DNA from: Planctomycetota bacterium
GTDB taxonomy: Bacteria; Planctomycetota; UBA1135; UBA2386
Reading direction: 5' to 3'
NCBI GenBank assembly: GCA_016713175.1
Contig: JADJPQ010000016.1
Location: forward strand, 40,601 to 104,600
DNA length: 64,000 nucleotides
Part shown: piece after piece, positions 52,648 through 61,356 of the stretch
Position numbering within the stretch: the stretch's first letter is position 1
Layout of the letters: each line of letters opens with the position of its first letter
Notes under the pieces: model-generated
Database searches by the model: none
Seen by the model: only the letters and a program-made list of their open reading frames with translations
What the model was told of the DNA's origin: nothing
Translations under genes and position numbers: made by a program

Positions 52648-53639
52648 CGAGCCGCGACGACCAGTTCGCGGACGATCTCGCCGATCGGCCGTTCCGGCGC
52701 GCGTCCGGTCAGCGCACGCAGTCGCGACAGGCACGGCACGCGCCGCGGCGGGTCACCGAAGCCGCGCGGAAACACCTCCGCGAACGGCACCAACTCGACC
52801 GGCGAACGGCTGCCAGCGACGTCGCGCACCAGATTGGCCAGCGCCAGCACCGACACTTCGCGATCGCTGCCGACGTTGCAGATCGCGCCGTGTGCCGCCG
52901 GATTGGCCAGCAGATCGATCAGCGCCACCGCCACTTCCTCGACGTGCGCGAAACAACGGGTCTGGCTGCCATCGCCATAGACGGTGATCGGTTCGCCGCG
53001 CACGGCCTGGGCGACGAAGCGCGGCAGCACCATGCCGGCATCGCCCGGCTGGCGCGGCCCGACGGTGTTGAACAGACGCGCGACGACGACCGGCAACCGG
53101 TGCTCGTGGGCATGGGCCATCGCCAGCCACTCGCCCATCGCCTTGGCGCACGCATAGCCGCCGCGCAGGCCGTCGGGAACGCCGGGTCGCACCGGATCGC
53201 TCTCGCGGAACGGCACCGGCCCGTGGCCATACACTTCGCTGCTGGACGTGATCAGGGTCGGCCTCGCCGCTTCGGCACAGACGCGCAACATCACGTCGGT
53301 GCAACGCAGGTTGCGCTCCATCACGACGACGGGCGTGGCCGCCAACAGGCGGACGCCAACCATGCCGGCGAGGTGAAACACCGCCGCCGCATCGGCGACG
53401 CACGCCGCCGCGATCTCTGGGTCGGCGGCCGAACCGACCGTCAGGCGGAAGCCCGGCAACTGGCGCAGGGGCGCGATGTTGTCGAGCGATCCCGTCGACA
53501 AGTCGTCCAGGACATGCACCGGATGCCCTCGACGCAACAGCGCTGCGGTCAGGTGCGACCCGATGAACCCCGCGCCGCCGGTGACCAGGACAGGGGCGCC
53601 AGCGGGCAGCGCGGCAAGCTTGCGGACAGCGGGATCCAT
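52623..53639 (-). CDS. NAD-dependent sugar-nucleotide epimerase/dehydratase
   Basis: This 338-residue extended short-chain dehydrogenase has the NAD motif TGGAGFIGSH (20-29), an SSSEVYG segment around 132-138, and the catalytic Tyr162/Lys166 pair in YACAK. A further segment, ARLFNTVGPRQPGDAGMVLP, matches UDP-glucuronate decarboxylase or UDP-glucose 4-epimerase relatives. The substrate is probably a UDP- or dTDP-sugar. It may supply the sugar used by the convergent GT2 enzyme, with which it shares 25 bp at the 3' ends; this link is inferred from position only. Confidence 0.88.
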   Translation of the reverse strand: MDPAVRKLAALPAGAPVLVTGGAGFIGSHLTAALLRRGHPVHVLDDLSTGSLDNIAPLRQLPGFRLTVGSAADPEIAAACVADAAAVFHLAGMVGVRLLAATPVVVMERNLRCTDVMLRVCAEAARPTLITSSSEVYGHGPVPFRESDPVRPGVPDGLRGGYACAKAMGEWLAMAHAHEHRLPVVVARLFNTVGPRQPGDAGMVLPRFVAQAVRGEPITVYGDGSQTRCFAHVEEVAVALIDLLANPAAHGAICNVGSDREVSVLALANLVRDVAGSRSPVELVPFAEVFPRGFGDPPRRVPCLSRLRALTGRAPERPIGEIVRELVVAARQELALPV

Positions 53640-53711
53640 GAGCTCATTAGAACGACCGGAGCCCGGCAGGGCGATGATCGACTGCGCCCACGGACGATCG
53701 GTTGCGGCGGA

Positions 53712-55793
53712 CTATTCCCGGCCGCCGCGCTGGCGGCGCAGTTCTTCGAGCGCCTTGCGCAACTCGGCGAGTTCCTTGCGCAGGGCCTCGATCTCGGCGC
53801 GCATGTCGTTCGCGCTCGGCGGCGCCGCCGCAGCGGGCTTCTGCGTCGGACGCGATTCGGCGCGGGGAAGCGCCACCGGCGCCGGCGTCGCCACCTGTTC
53901 GCTCAGGAACGCACTCAGCTTGTCAGCCGGCAGGAACCCGGCGTGCCGGGCGGTCTTGCCGCCGGAGATCACCAGCAGCGTCGGCAGCTCACGCACCTGC
54001 TGATGCTCGACGAACTTCTCGTTCTGCTCGGCATCGACGAACACACACTCGAACCCGTTCAGTTGGGTACCGACCTGCTTGTCGCCGAACGCCCGGACCT
54101 GCGCCTGGCAGGCGCCGTCGGCCATCGTGCCGACCAGCGCCAGCAACGGCTTGTTCGCACGGTTGGCGCGACGCTCGGCGCGCGCCAGATCGGTGCCGAA
54201 CGCCTTGGGCAACGCCGCCGGTTCGGTCGCCGCGGCCTCGACCGGCTTCTGGTCCCGGCCGCGGGTCTCCGGCGACCGCACTGGCTTGGCAGGATCCACC
54301 GGCGCCGGCGCCACTGGCACGGCCGGATCGCGCGTGCCCAGCGTCACCTTCCTGGTCAACGCCCTGCCGTCGCGCTCGATCCCGACGGTGAGGACCTGAC
54401 CAGGCCTGGTCTTGGCCATGAACGCCTGCAGCTGGGCCATGTCGTCCAGGCCGTCGCCATCGAACGACACGATCTTGTCGCCAGCCTCGAGACCGCCCTT
54501 CGCCGCCGCGCGGTCAGGCGCCACCGAAGCGATCAGGATGCCTTCGTCGGCATCTTCCAGGTTGACGCCGAGCCAACCGCGCTGATCGGCCGGCGCGGGC
54601 ACGACCAGCGGCGCTGCCGGGGTCACCGGTACCGGCGTCGACGGGGCCGTGGGCTGCGTCGGCGCGGCAACCGGCGCCGTCCCGGCGCTGGCCGGCCGGG
54701 TACCGAGCGTCACCTTCCTGGCGATGCGCTGCTCGCCACGCGCCACGTCGACCGTGACGACCTGGCCGGGCTTCGTCTTGCCGAGGAACTCCATCAGTTC
54801 GCCGGCGCCGCGAATGTCGTTGCCATCGATGCCGATGATCCGATCGCCGACTTGCAGACCGGCCTTCTCCACCGGACCACCCGCAACCGTGCCGCCAACG
54901 CCGACGCCGAGGGCGCTGTTGTCGATGCTGTTGATGCCGAGCCAACCGCGGTCATCCGCAGCCGCCGCGGTCGGCGCGGTCGGCGCGGTCGGCGCGGTCG
55001 GCGCGGTCGGCGCCGCCATCGCCGGCTCCGGCTTCGGCACCGGTCGTGGCACCAGACCGCCACTCGCGCGCGCCGCCGGCTTGCTGCCGAGCGTGACGAC
55101 GACCGACTTGCGGCCAGCATCATGCCGCAACTGCAGTTCGACCTGCTGACCGGGCCTGGCCTTGCCGAGCGCAGCCTCGAGGTCGGCCATCGTCTTGATC
55201 GCGGCCTTGCCGAATTGCACCAGCACGTCGTCGACCTCGATCCCGGCCGTCGCCGCCGGACTGGCCGGCACGACTTCGGTGACCTGCAGACCGCCGTCGG
55301 CTTCCATCAGGCCAACGCCCAGGAACGGCGAACCGCCGTCCTGCGCGGCGACCGGAGCCTTCGGGGTCACCTCGGCAACCGGCGCCGGCACTTCGTTGCG
55401 GCCGGACGAACGCTCGATCGCCTTGGGGTCGGTCGGGGCAGGCGTCGCGCCCGGCGACGACGGCGACGGGATCTCGTCCTCGGGCGGCCGTTCGCCGAGC
55501 CGCACCACCACCGCCAGCTCCTTGCCATCGCGCTGCACCTTCAGGCGCACGCGCTGACCGACCTTGCCGGCCTTGATCGCCGTCACGAACGCATCGCGCG
55601 TCGGCGTCGCGGTGTCGTCGACACTGACCAGGCGGTCACCCGCCTGCAGCCCGGCCTTGGCCGCTGGCGAGTCCGGGATCACCTCGAGCACCTGCGCATG
55701 CTCGGTCGAGTCGAGGAAGACGCCAAGCCAACCGTCGAACACGGTGGCCAGCGTCAGGAACAGGGGCAGCAGGAACGCGGGGAGTTGGCTCAT
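53712..55793 (-). CDS. Exported protein with four PDZ domains, a thioredoxin-like domain and a coiled coil
   Basis: This is a 693-residue protein. The ATG at 55793 gives a signal/anchor helix (LPAFLLPLFLTLATVF). PDZ-like domains lie at about 20-105, 155-240, 280-370 and 405-495, each with a GWLGV/FLGVGL start and an AGL-x-x-GD turn. A (Ala-Pro-Thr)5 spacer sits at 261-275. Residues ~535-635 resemble a thioredoxin-like domain that keeps the cis-proline region (RELPTLLVISGG) but lacks CxxC. A Glu/Arg-rich coiled coil (EIEALRKELAELRKALEELR) ends the chain. No protease domain is present, unlike HtrA proteins. It is probably an envelope scaffold binding C-terminal tails. Confidence 0.85.
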   Translation of the reverse strand: MSQLPAFLLPLFLTLATVFDGWLGVFLDSTEHAQVLEVIPDSPAAKAGLQAGDRLVSVDDTATPTRDAFVTAIKAGKVGQRVRLKVQRDGKELAVVVRLGERPPEDEIPSPSSPGATPAPTDPKAIERSSGRNEVPAPVAEVTPKAPVAAQDGGSPFLGVGLMEADGGLQVTEVVPASPAATAGIEVDDVLVQFGKAAIKTMADLEAALGKARPGQQVELQLRHDAGRKSVVVTLGSKPAARASGGLVPRPVPKPEPAMAAPTAPTAPTAPTAPTAAAADDRGWLGINSIDNSALGVGVGGTVAGGPVEKAGLQVGDRIIGIDGNDIRGAGELMEFLGKTKPGQVVTVDVARGEQRIARKVTLGTRPASAGTAPVAAPTQPTAPSTPVPVTPAAPLVVPAPADQRGWLGVNLEDADEGILIASVAPDRAAAKGGLEAGDKIVSFDGDGLDDMAQLQAFMAKTRPGQVLTVGIERDGRALTRKVTLGTRDPAVPVAPAPVDPAKPVRSPETRGRDQKPVEAAATEPAALPKAFGTDLARAERRANRANKPLLALVGTMADGACQAQVRAFGDKQVGTQLNGFECVFVDAEQNEKFVEHQQVRELPTLLVISGGKTARHAGFLPADKLSAFLSEQVATPAPVALPRAESRPTQKPAAAAPPSANDMRAEIEALRKELAELRKALEELRRQRGGRE
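54969..55013. repeat. 9-bp tandem repeat encoding Ala-Pro-Thr units
   Basis: Five consecutive copies of GGCGCGGTC (plus-strand view) encode (APT)5 in the linker between the second and third PDZ domains. The copies are nearly identical, so the array can change length by slippage without shifting frame. This would alter the spacing of the PDZ domains. Confidence 0.85.
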
Positions 55794-55953
55794 GCGGTCA
55801 CTCGGGTTTGGGGGCGAGAGAATAGGGATTCTGCTACGTAGCTTCTTCGGCAGAAGACGCGGCTGCGGCGTACTTCCGGGAAGATTCCAACGTTCGGACA
55901 AGAGCCCTTGACCGACGCCGGACCAGTTCCTACAAGAGCCGCCCCTACCGCGT

Positions 55954-56029
55954 GCCCCCTTCGTCTAGCGGCCTAGGATCCGTGGTTCTCAGCCATGTGA
56001 CAGGGGTTCAAATCCCCTAGGGGGTACCA
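55954..56029 (+). tRNA. tRNA-Glu (anticodon CUC)
   Basis: The full cloverleaf can be folded by hand. The acceptor GCCCCCT/AGGGGGT has a G1:U72 wobble. The D arm is GTCT/GGAT. The anticodon stem CGTGG/CCATG has loop TTCTCAG (anticodon CTC). The T arm is AGGGG-TTCAAAT-CCCCT. Discriminator A and an encoded CCA complete it. Layout and D-loop length match bacterial tRNA-Glu. It reads GAG, the likely dominant Glu codon in this GC-rich genome. It sits between the PDZ gene and the dGTPase gene. Confidence 0.95.
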
Positions 56030-56136
56030 GTTCCTGAGCACGCCCGGCAGGCGCGACCTGCCGGGCGGTCTCCCTGCCGGTCAATCCGGCCCGCCACCCC
56101 TCGCCGCGACCGCACCGGCGTCCTACGCTCCAAGCC

Positions 56137-57222
56137 GTGGTCTGGCTGCGCCGCGAAGATCTCGAAGACCGCGAACTGCACGAGTTGAGTCCGTGGGCGA
56201 CGCCAAGCCGCGCCGCCGGCGGTCGCCGGCTGCCGGAAGCCGAGGACCCGCTGCGCACGACGTTCCAGCGCGACCGCGACCGGGTCATCCACAGCACCGC
56301 GTTCCGCCGGTTGCAGCACAAGACCCAGGTGCTCGCCGCGTTCGAGGGCGACCACTTCCGCAGCCGGATGACGCATTCGCTCGAGGTCTCGCAGATGGCG
56401 CGCAGTGTCACGGCGGCGCTGCGCTTGAACCATGACCTTGCCGAAGCGATCGCGCTGGCGCACGACCTCGGCCACCCGCCGTTCGGCCATGTCGGCGAAG
56501 AAGCGCTGCACGAGGTCATGCAGGCGCACGGCGGCTTCCGGCACAACGCCCAGGGCGCGCGGATCGTCGACTATCTCGAGGATCGCTACGGCCATGGCCA
56601 CGGCCTCAACCTGACGCTCGCCACGCGCCGCAGTCTGCTGAAAGGCCGCGTTCCCGACGGGTTCCCGCTCCCGGCCGATCTGCTGCCAAAGCGCCCGCCG
56701 CCGCTCGAGGCCCACGTCGTCGACCTGTGCGACAAGATCGCGTATCTGACGCACGATCTCGATGACGGCCTGCGCGCCGGCCTGTTCACGAACGAGCAGG
56801 CCCATGACCTGCGGCTGTGGCAACTCGCCACCGATGCCGCCGCCAGCCCGCTGCGCCAACGCGTGATCAGCGAGATGGTCGCGCTGCTGGTGCACGACCT
56901 CGTCGACACGACCGATGCGTCACTGACCGCGCGCCGACCTGGCGAGGAGCCGCCGCGGATCGCGCACAGCGCGACGATGGCGGTGATGGCGCAGGAACTG
57001 CTCGAGTTCCTGCGGCAGTCGTTCTACCGCAGCCCGCGCGTGCTGACGGTCATGGAGGACGGCGCGCAGCGGATCCGCCGCCTGTTCGAACGGCTGCTGC
57101 AGAACCCACACGAGCTGCCGGCCGCCGCCACCGAACGGCTCGCGCGCGATGGCCTGCACCGCGTCGCCTGCGACCACATCGCCGGCATGACCGACCGCTA
57201 TCTGCTGCGTCACACGCCGTAG
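56137..57222 (+). CDS. dgt: dGTPase-like deoxynucleotide triphosphohydrolase
   Basis: This 361-residue HD-domain protein starts at GTG 56137. Its N-terminal segment PLRTTFQRDRDRVIHSTAFR and RRLQHKTQV match the dGTPase-like family. The metal site is visible: His80 in RMTHSLEV, the His109-Asp110 pair in AHDLGHPPFGH, and Asp in VVDLCDKIAYLTHDLDD (about 195-210). The family hydrolyses dNTPs to nucleosides and triphosphate; many members are allosterically activated by dNTPs, so the exact substrate is open. The length is that of the type 2 (shorter) class. It lies 107 bp downstream of tRNA-Glu on the same strand. Confidence 0.9.
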   Translation: MVWLRREDLEDRELHELSPWATPSRAAGGRRLPEAEDPLRTTFQRDRDRVIHSTAFRRLQHKTQVLAAFEGDHFRSRMTHSLEVSQMARSVTAALRLNHDLAEAIALAHDLGHPPFGHVGEEALHEVMQAHGGFRHNAQGARIVDYLEDRYGHGHGLNLTLATRRSLLKGRVPDGFPLPADLLPKRPPPLEAHVVDLCDKIAYLTHDLDDGLRAGLFTNEQAHDLRLWQLATDAAASPLRQRVISEMVALLVHDLVDTTDASLTARRPGEEPPRIAHSATMAVMAQELLEFLRQSFYRSPRVLTVMEDGAQRIRRLFERLLQNPHELPAAATERLARDGLHRVACDHIAGMTDRYLLRHTP

Positions 57223-57670
57223 ACCGGCCCCTGCTGACCAGCGCCGGATCGGGCGTTCTGGCCGGAATTCCGGCCCCGGCATGCCCCCGTCCCCCCTCTA
57301 TACATGTGCCGAAGGCCTGACCGCGCGATGCGACTGTGCGTGTGGGAAACAGGGACCTCCAACCAAGACGATGTGATCCTCTGATCCGCGTCGCGCGGTC
57401 TGGCCCGAGGCATCGACCCGCAGGGGTCGGTTGACCGAACACGGGCTGGTGATCGGGCGCGCGTCGCCGGGCATGGCGACGAGGACCCGCCGAGCGACGA
57501 GACACTTGAGCGACGCCGTCCGATCACCTGCCTTCTTTCGTTCGCCGTATGCCTTTGTCCCGAGGCTGTCCCGCATGCAGGGCCGCGTTGCACATGGCGT
57601 CGACGCCATCGACGATGCGCCCGCTGCCGACCTCGTGCGAGGTCGCACCAACTGCCGATTCCAGGAAGTC
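57223..57670. other. Gene-free stretch
   Basis: No supported gene or RNA is seen in 448 bp. The frame of the downstream protein stays open upstream to about 57431, but the sequence there is not protein-like and no signal peptide would result, so the start at 57671 is preferred. No strong terminator for the dGTPase gene and no clear promoter are visible. Confidence 0.4.
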
Positions 57671-60355
57671 ATGCGCCGACTCGCGTTGTTGCTGCTGCTC
57701 GCGATGGGTGCCCTGCTCGCCTGGCTCGGCTACGCCTCGACGGCGGAACCCGAGCTGCCGCCGGCGCCAGCGGCCGCGACCATCGACTCCGACCAGGCCG
57801 CGGACGCGCAAGAGGAAGATGCCGATGTCGCGTTCGCGCGGTCAGCCCCCGCCGAGACCGACGAAGACGCCGTCCCGGGCGAAGTCGCGGAACGACGCGA
57901 AGTCCTCGTCGCGCCCACGCAGCGCCCGCCCGTCGTCGTGACGGTCGTCCAGGGCAACCCGCGCCGGCCGGTGGCGAAAGCCCGCGTGCACTGGGTGCAC
58001 GAGGCGAGCGGCTGGCAACGGCACGAGCGGAAACCGCACGGCTCCACACACGTGTGGGACCTGCCCGGCATGTTCGGGACTTCGGCCAGCACCGACGATG
58101 CCGGCACCGTGACCATCGTGCCGGCGGCGGACGACGGCAGTGACCTGTTGGTCACGTGTCAGCATGAGGGCCGATTCGGCGCGGTGCGCATCCAGGGTGA
58201 CCGCGCCAGCGCAACGCTCCGATTGTTCGGCGACCACACGCTGACGTTCACGACCCACTCGCACGACAACCGGCCGGTTGCCGGCGTGCCGTTGCTGATC
58301 GCCCAGGGGGAGGGTTTTGGCCGCGCCGAAGACCTGGTGCGCTTGACCAGCGACCAGAAGGGTCACGCCCAGCTGCGCCACGCGCAACTATTCCTGTCGC
58401 GCAGGGTGAAGCTGTCCTGCGTCGCCGTCGCCGCGCCGATGCCCGAACCGGTCGGTGCGTTGATCCCGAGGCCGTTCCCGACTGATCCGATCGCGCTGCA
58501 GGTGCCGGCCTTGGCGCAGGTCGACCTGCGGCTCGTCGACACGCTCGACCAACCGATCCTGGCCGACGCCTGGCTGTCGGTGCGCGCCGCCCGGCCCCGC
58601 GACTTCAAGCTGCCGTGGCCGCTCAACGCGGACTTCGAACGGCTGCTGGCGAGCAAACCGCCGGGCTCGGCACCCATGCGCCTGGGCCCGGTCGGCGTCG
58701 GCACCACGCTGGTCGCTGCCGCCCGCATCGGCGAGCTGCGCAACGTCCGCGGCGAGCCGTTCGCCGGCCCGACCACCGCCGAGGACATCGTCAACCACGC
58801 GCTGCGGCTGCCGACCGATGCACTGGTGCTGACGGGCCGGCTGCTGCGGCCCGATGGCTCGCCCGGCGGCGGTCTCGAGGTGCCGTTCGCGATCCGCAGC
58901 GAACAGGGCCGGATCGCCGGCGGTCGGATCAATCCACTGGACGATGGCCGGTTCGACGTCGTCGTGCGCTTCGCCGCCGCGACGGCAACGATGTTCGAGG
59001 CGCGGCTGCAACGCCCCGATGGCGAACAGGAAGGCGCCGAACGTCCGCTGCCGGTGCTGATGCCCGGCACGCGCTACGACCTCGGCGAGCTGCGGCTCGT
59101 GCTCGAGCCGATGCTGGTCCAGGGCCAGGTCGTCGACGACCGCGGCCAGCCGGTCGCCGACGCGAGCCTGCGCGTGCAGACGCTGCTGCCGGAATCGAGG
59201 CGCGAAGCGTGGCGCGACGCGCCGTTCCGGACCGACAGCACCGACGGCGAGGGTCGCTTCCGGTTGCATGGCTCCCCGCCCCCGGGCACGCAACGCCTGC
59301 GCGCCGGCAAGGAGGGCCACTTCCCGACGGCGATTCCGTTGGTTGCGGTCGGCGGCACCGTGCGCCTGGTGTTGCCGCGGGCCGGCGTGCTGCACGGCAC
59401 GGCCAGGCTGCCCGACTGGCTGCACGACGAGGTCGCGAGCATCCAGCTGCGCTCGCTCGACGACCCAGAACGTCGCCCGGTGGGCACCGCGCTGCGGCAA
59501 GGCAAGAACGCCGCGTTCGCGATCGAGAACCTGCAACCCGGCTTGTGGGACGCCACCGTCCATCTGCGCAACCTGCAACAACCCGTGCTGCAGCTCGGTT
59601 CGCTGATGATCGCGCCCGATGACAATCGCGATCCACGCTGCGAACCGATCGACCTCACCACCGCGGTCTTCCGTTACCGCCTGCGCGCCATCGACCCACG
59701 AGGCCAGACGTTGCCGATCGACGGCCCGATCCTGGCCCGCCTGCAACAGCGCGATGGCAGCCGGCAGGACACCGGTTTCCGCTGGCAGCGCGGCAAGGCC
59801 GAACTGATCACGACCAGCGCGCTCGTCGATCTGGTGGCGTTCGCGCGCGGCTACCCACCGACGGCCTTGACCCTCGGTCCCGGCGATCACGACGTGCCGA
59901 TGCAGGCGCTGCCGCCGGTCGCGATCTCGGTACCCGGCTTGCGCAGCATCGTCGGCCCCGAGCGCCGCGTCCGGATCTCGATGATCCTCGAAGGCGATAC
60001 CGGCTTTCCGCAGTCTCTGTCCGGCGTCGATCAACGCAGCGGCGAGTCGTTTTCGTTCCCGCGCTGGGAACTCGGCAAGAGCAACGGCGGCTGGCTGCCG
60101 GCCTATGATGTCGCCGAGGTCTTGCTGGCGCGGTCTGGCCGCTACGAAGTGGTGGCGCGGATCTATCAAGGCAGCAGCGAGGAAGGAACACAGCGGTCGC
60201 TGCCACTCGGACATGTCGACGTCGTGCTGGAGGGCGGCATGGCGCGTGCGTTCACGCTGTCCTTCGATCAAGCGGCGGCCCAGGCGATCGTCGCCGCCTT
60301 CGCCAATCTCGCGGCGCCGAACCGGTCGCGCCGCGGGCAGCCGCGCGGCCGCTGA
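57671..60355 (+). CDS. Membrane-anchored protein with carboxypeptidase-regulatory-like beta-domains
   Basis: This is an 894-residue protein. The ATG at 57671 has an AGGA sequence 7 bp upstream and begins an N-terminal helix (LALLLLLAMGALLAWLGYAS), a signal anchor or uncleaved signal. An acidic, Ala/Glu-rich stretch (about 28-70) follows. Several transthyretin-like/carboxypeptidase-regulatory modules then appear, for example VQGNPRRPVAKARVHWVHEA, LVQGQVVDDRGQPVADASLR and LTGRLLRPDGSPGGGLEVPF. No catalytic motif is seen. The build resembles the protein at 41673. A Pro/Arg tail ends the chain. It is probably a structural protein outside the cytoplasm. Confidence 0.75.
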   Translation: MRRLALLLLLAMGALLAWLGYASTAEPELPPAPAAATIDSDQAADAQEEDADVAFARSAPAETDEDAVPGEVAERREVLVAPTQRPPVVVTVVQGNPRRPVAKARVHWVHEASGWQRHERKPHGSTHVWDLPGMFGTSASTDDAGTVTIVPAADDGSDLLVTCQHEGRFGAVRIQGDRASATLRLFGDHTLTFTTHSHDNRPVAGVPLLIAQGEGFGRAEDLVRLTSDQKGHAQLRHAQLFLSRRVKLSCVAVAAPMPEPVGALIPRPFPTDPIALQVPALAQVDLRLVDTLDQPILADAWLSVRAARPRDFKLPWPLNADFERLLASKPPGSAPMRLGPVGVGTTLVAAARIGELRNVRGEPFAGPTTAEDIVNHALRLPTDALVLTGRLLRPDGSPGGGLEVPFAIRSEQGRIAGGRINPLDDGRFDVVVRFAAATATMFEARLQRPDGEQEGAERPLPVLMPGTRYDLGELRLVLEPMLVQGQVVDDRGQPVADASLRVQTLLPESRREAWRDAPFRTDSTDGEGRFRLHGSPPPGTQRLRAGKEGHFPTAIPLVAVGGTVRLVLPRAGVLHGTARLPDWLHDEVASIQLRSLDDPERRPVGTALRQGKNAAFAIENLQPGLWDATVHLRNLQQPVLQLGSLMIAPDDNRDPRCEPIDLTTAVFRYRLRAIDPRGQTLPIDGPILARLQQRDGSRQDTGFRWQRGKAELITTSALVDLVAFARGYPPTALTLGPGDHDVPMQALPPVAISVPGLRSIVGPERRVRISMILEGDTGFPQSLSGVDQRSGESFSFPRWELGKSNGGWLPAYDVAEVLLARSGRYEVVARIYQGSSEEGTQRSLPLGHVDVVLEGGMARAFTLSFDQAAAQAIVAAFANLAAPNRSRRGQPRGR

Positions 60356-60729
60356 CACCGCCGGCCTGCCGCCCAGCGGGAGCCGCGCTTACAAGGCTCA
60401 TGGTTCGTGCCTCTGCGGGACGCCGAAATCGTGCGCACGATCCGCCGCATCCAGAGGCGCGTGCCGCACCGGTTGCGCCGACTCGGCAGGCTCGACGATG
60501 CCGAATCCGCCGCACCTGCCGCACCAGATCCCGACGTCCTGCTGCGACTCCACGCCGCGGTGATCCGGTGGTTGGCGCCATTGGTCTGTGTCCACGGTTG
60601 CGTCTGGCCAGGGGCATGGGCCGCCACCAGCAACGCCGCGATTCCGGCCGCCAGTTCACGCGCCTCAGGACCGGCACGTCGTGTCGCTATGATCCGACCG
60701 CATCGGCGCCGCGTGTGCGCGCTGGACCC
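60356..60729. other. Gene-free stretch before the sigma factor
   Basis: Nothing is supported in these 374 bp. The frame of the sigma factor stays open upstream, but the translation is Arg/Thr-rich with no region-2-like extension. The promoter of the sigma gene should be here; no ECF-type -35 (AAC core) with a matching -10 could be picked with confidence. Confidence 0.4.
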
Positions 60730-61344
60730 ATGCAGTCGAGCCCTGACAGTGCTGTTCCGCCACCCGACATCGAGAAGATGTCGGCGGCGGCGTTGTTGCC
60801 GCTGGTCTACGAAGAACTGCGGCGGCTCGCTGCCATGCGCGTGCAGGGCGAAGGGCACGCTGCATCGCTGCGCGCCACGTCGCTGGTGCATGCGGTCTAC
60901 TTGCGCCTGATCGGCGAGTCGGCGGAACAGGAGGCGATCTGGAACGGCCGCGGCCACTTCTTCGCGGCGGCGGCTCTGGCGATGCGGCGAATCCTCGTCG
61001 AGCGCGCGCGGCAGCGCCGTCGGCGGCGCCGAGGCGGGGATCGCGAGCGGCTCGACGCGGCGGTGATGGACGGCCTGCCGGCGGCTCAGCCCGAACACGA
61101 CTCCGTCGACATGCTGGCGCTCGACGACGCGCTGAAAGCACTCGAAGCCGGGAATCGCGACTTGTACCGCGTGGTGATGCTGCGCTACTTCGGGGGGTTG
61201 TCGATCGACGACACCGCTTCGGAGCTGCAGGTGTCGGTCAACACGGTGAAGCGACGCTGGAACGTCGCGCGGCTGTGGCTGCTGGACCGTATCGAGGGAT
61301 GCGCCAGGACGCCCGGCGAGGATCCGATGCCACGCATCGATTGA
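60730..61344 (+). CDS. ECF-type RNA polymerase sigma factor (PF07638-like)
   Basis: This is a 204-residue protein. The ATG at 60730 places region 2 near the N-terminus (LLPLVYEELRRLAAMRVQGE, then LVHAVYLRLIGE and FFAAAALAMRRILVERARQR). An Arg-rich linker (96-107) follows. Region 4 comes next (VVMLRYFGGLSIDDTASELQ, then VSVNTVKRRWNVARLWL, 149-184), a helix-turn-helix that contacts the -35 element. This matches the planctomycete-rich ECF group often found next to Ser/Thr kinases. No anti-sigma factor is adjacent. The gene converges on a Ser/Thr kinase 12 bp away, a plausible regulator by phosphorylation. Confidence 0.9.
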   Translation: MQSSPDSAVPPPDIEKMSAAALLPLVYEELRRLAAMRVQGEGHAASLRATSLVHAVYLRLIGESAEQEAIWNGRGHFFAAAALAMRRILVERARQRRRRRRGGDRERLDAAVMDGLPAAQPEHDSVDMLALDDALKALEAGNRDLYRVVMLRYFGGLSIDDTASELQVSVNTVKRRWNVARLWLLDRIEGCARTPGEDPMPRID

Positions 61345-61356
61345 CCGTGGCCTGGC

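Noticed and set aside
54969..55013. Short tandem array as a possible CRISPR
   Set aside because: The 9-bp units are adjacent without spacers and lie in frame within a coding region. No CRISPR array or cas gene is seen anywhere in the window.
60407..60910. Plus-strand open frame overlapping the sigma factor start
   Set aside because: It overlaps the well-supported sigma gene in another frame, and its translation has no recognisable fold.
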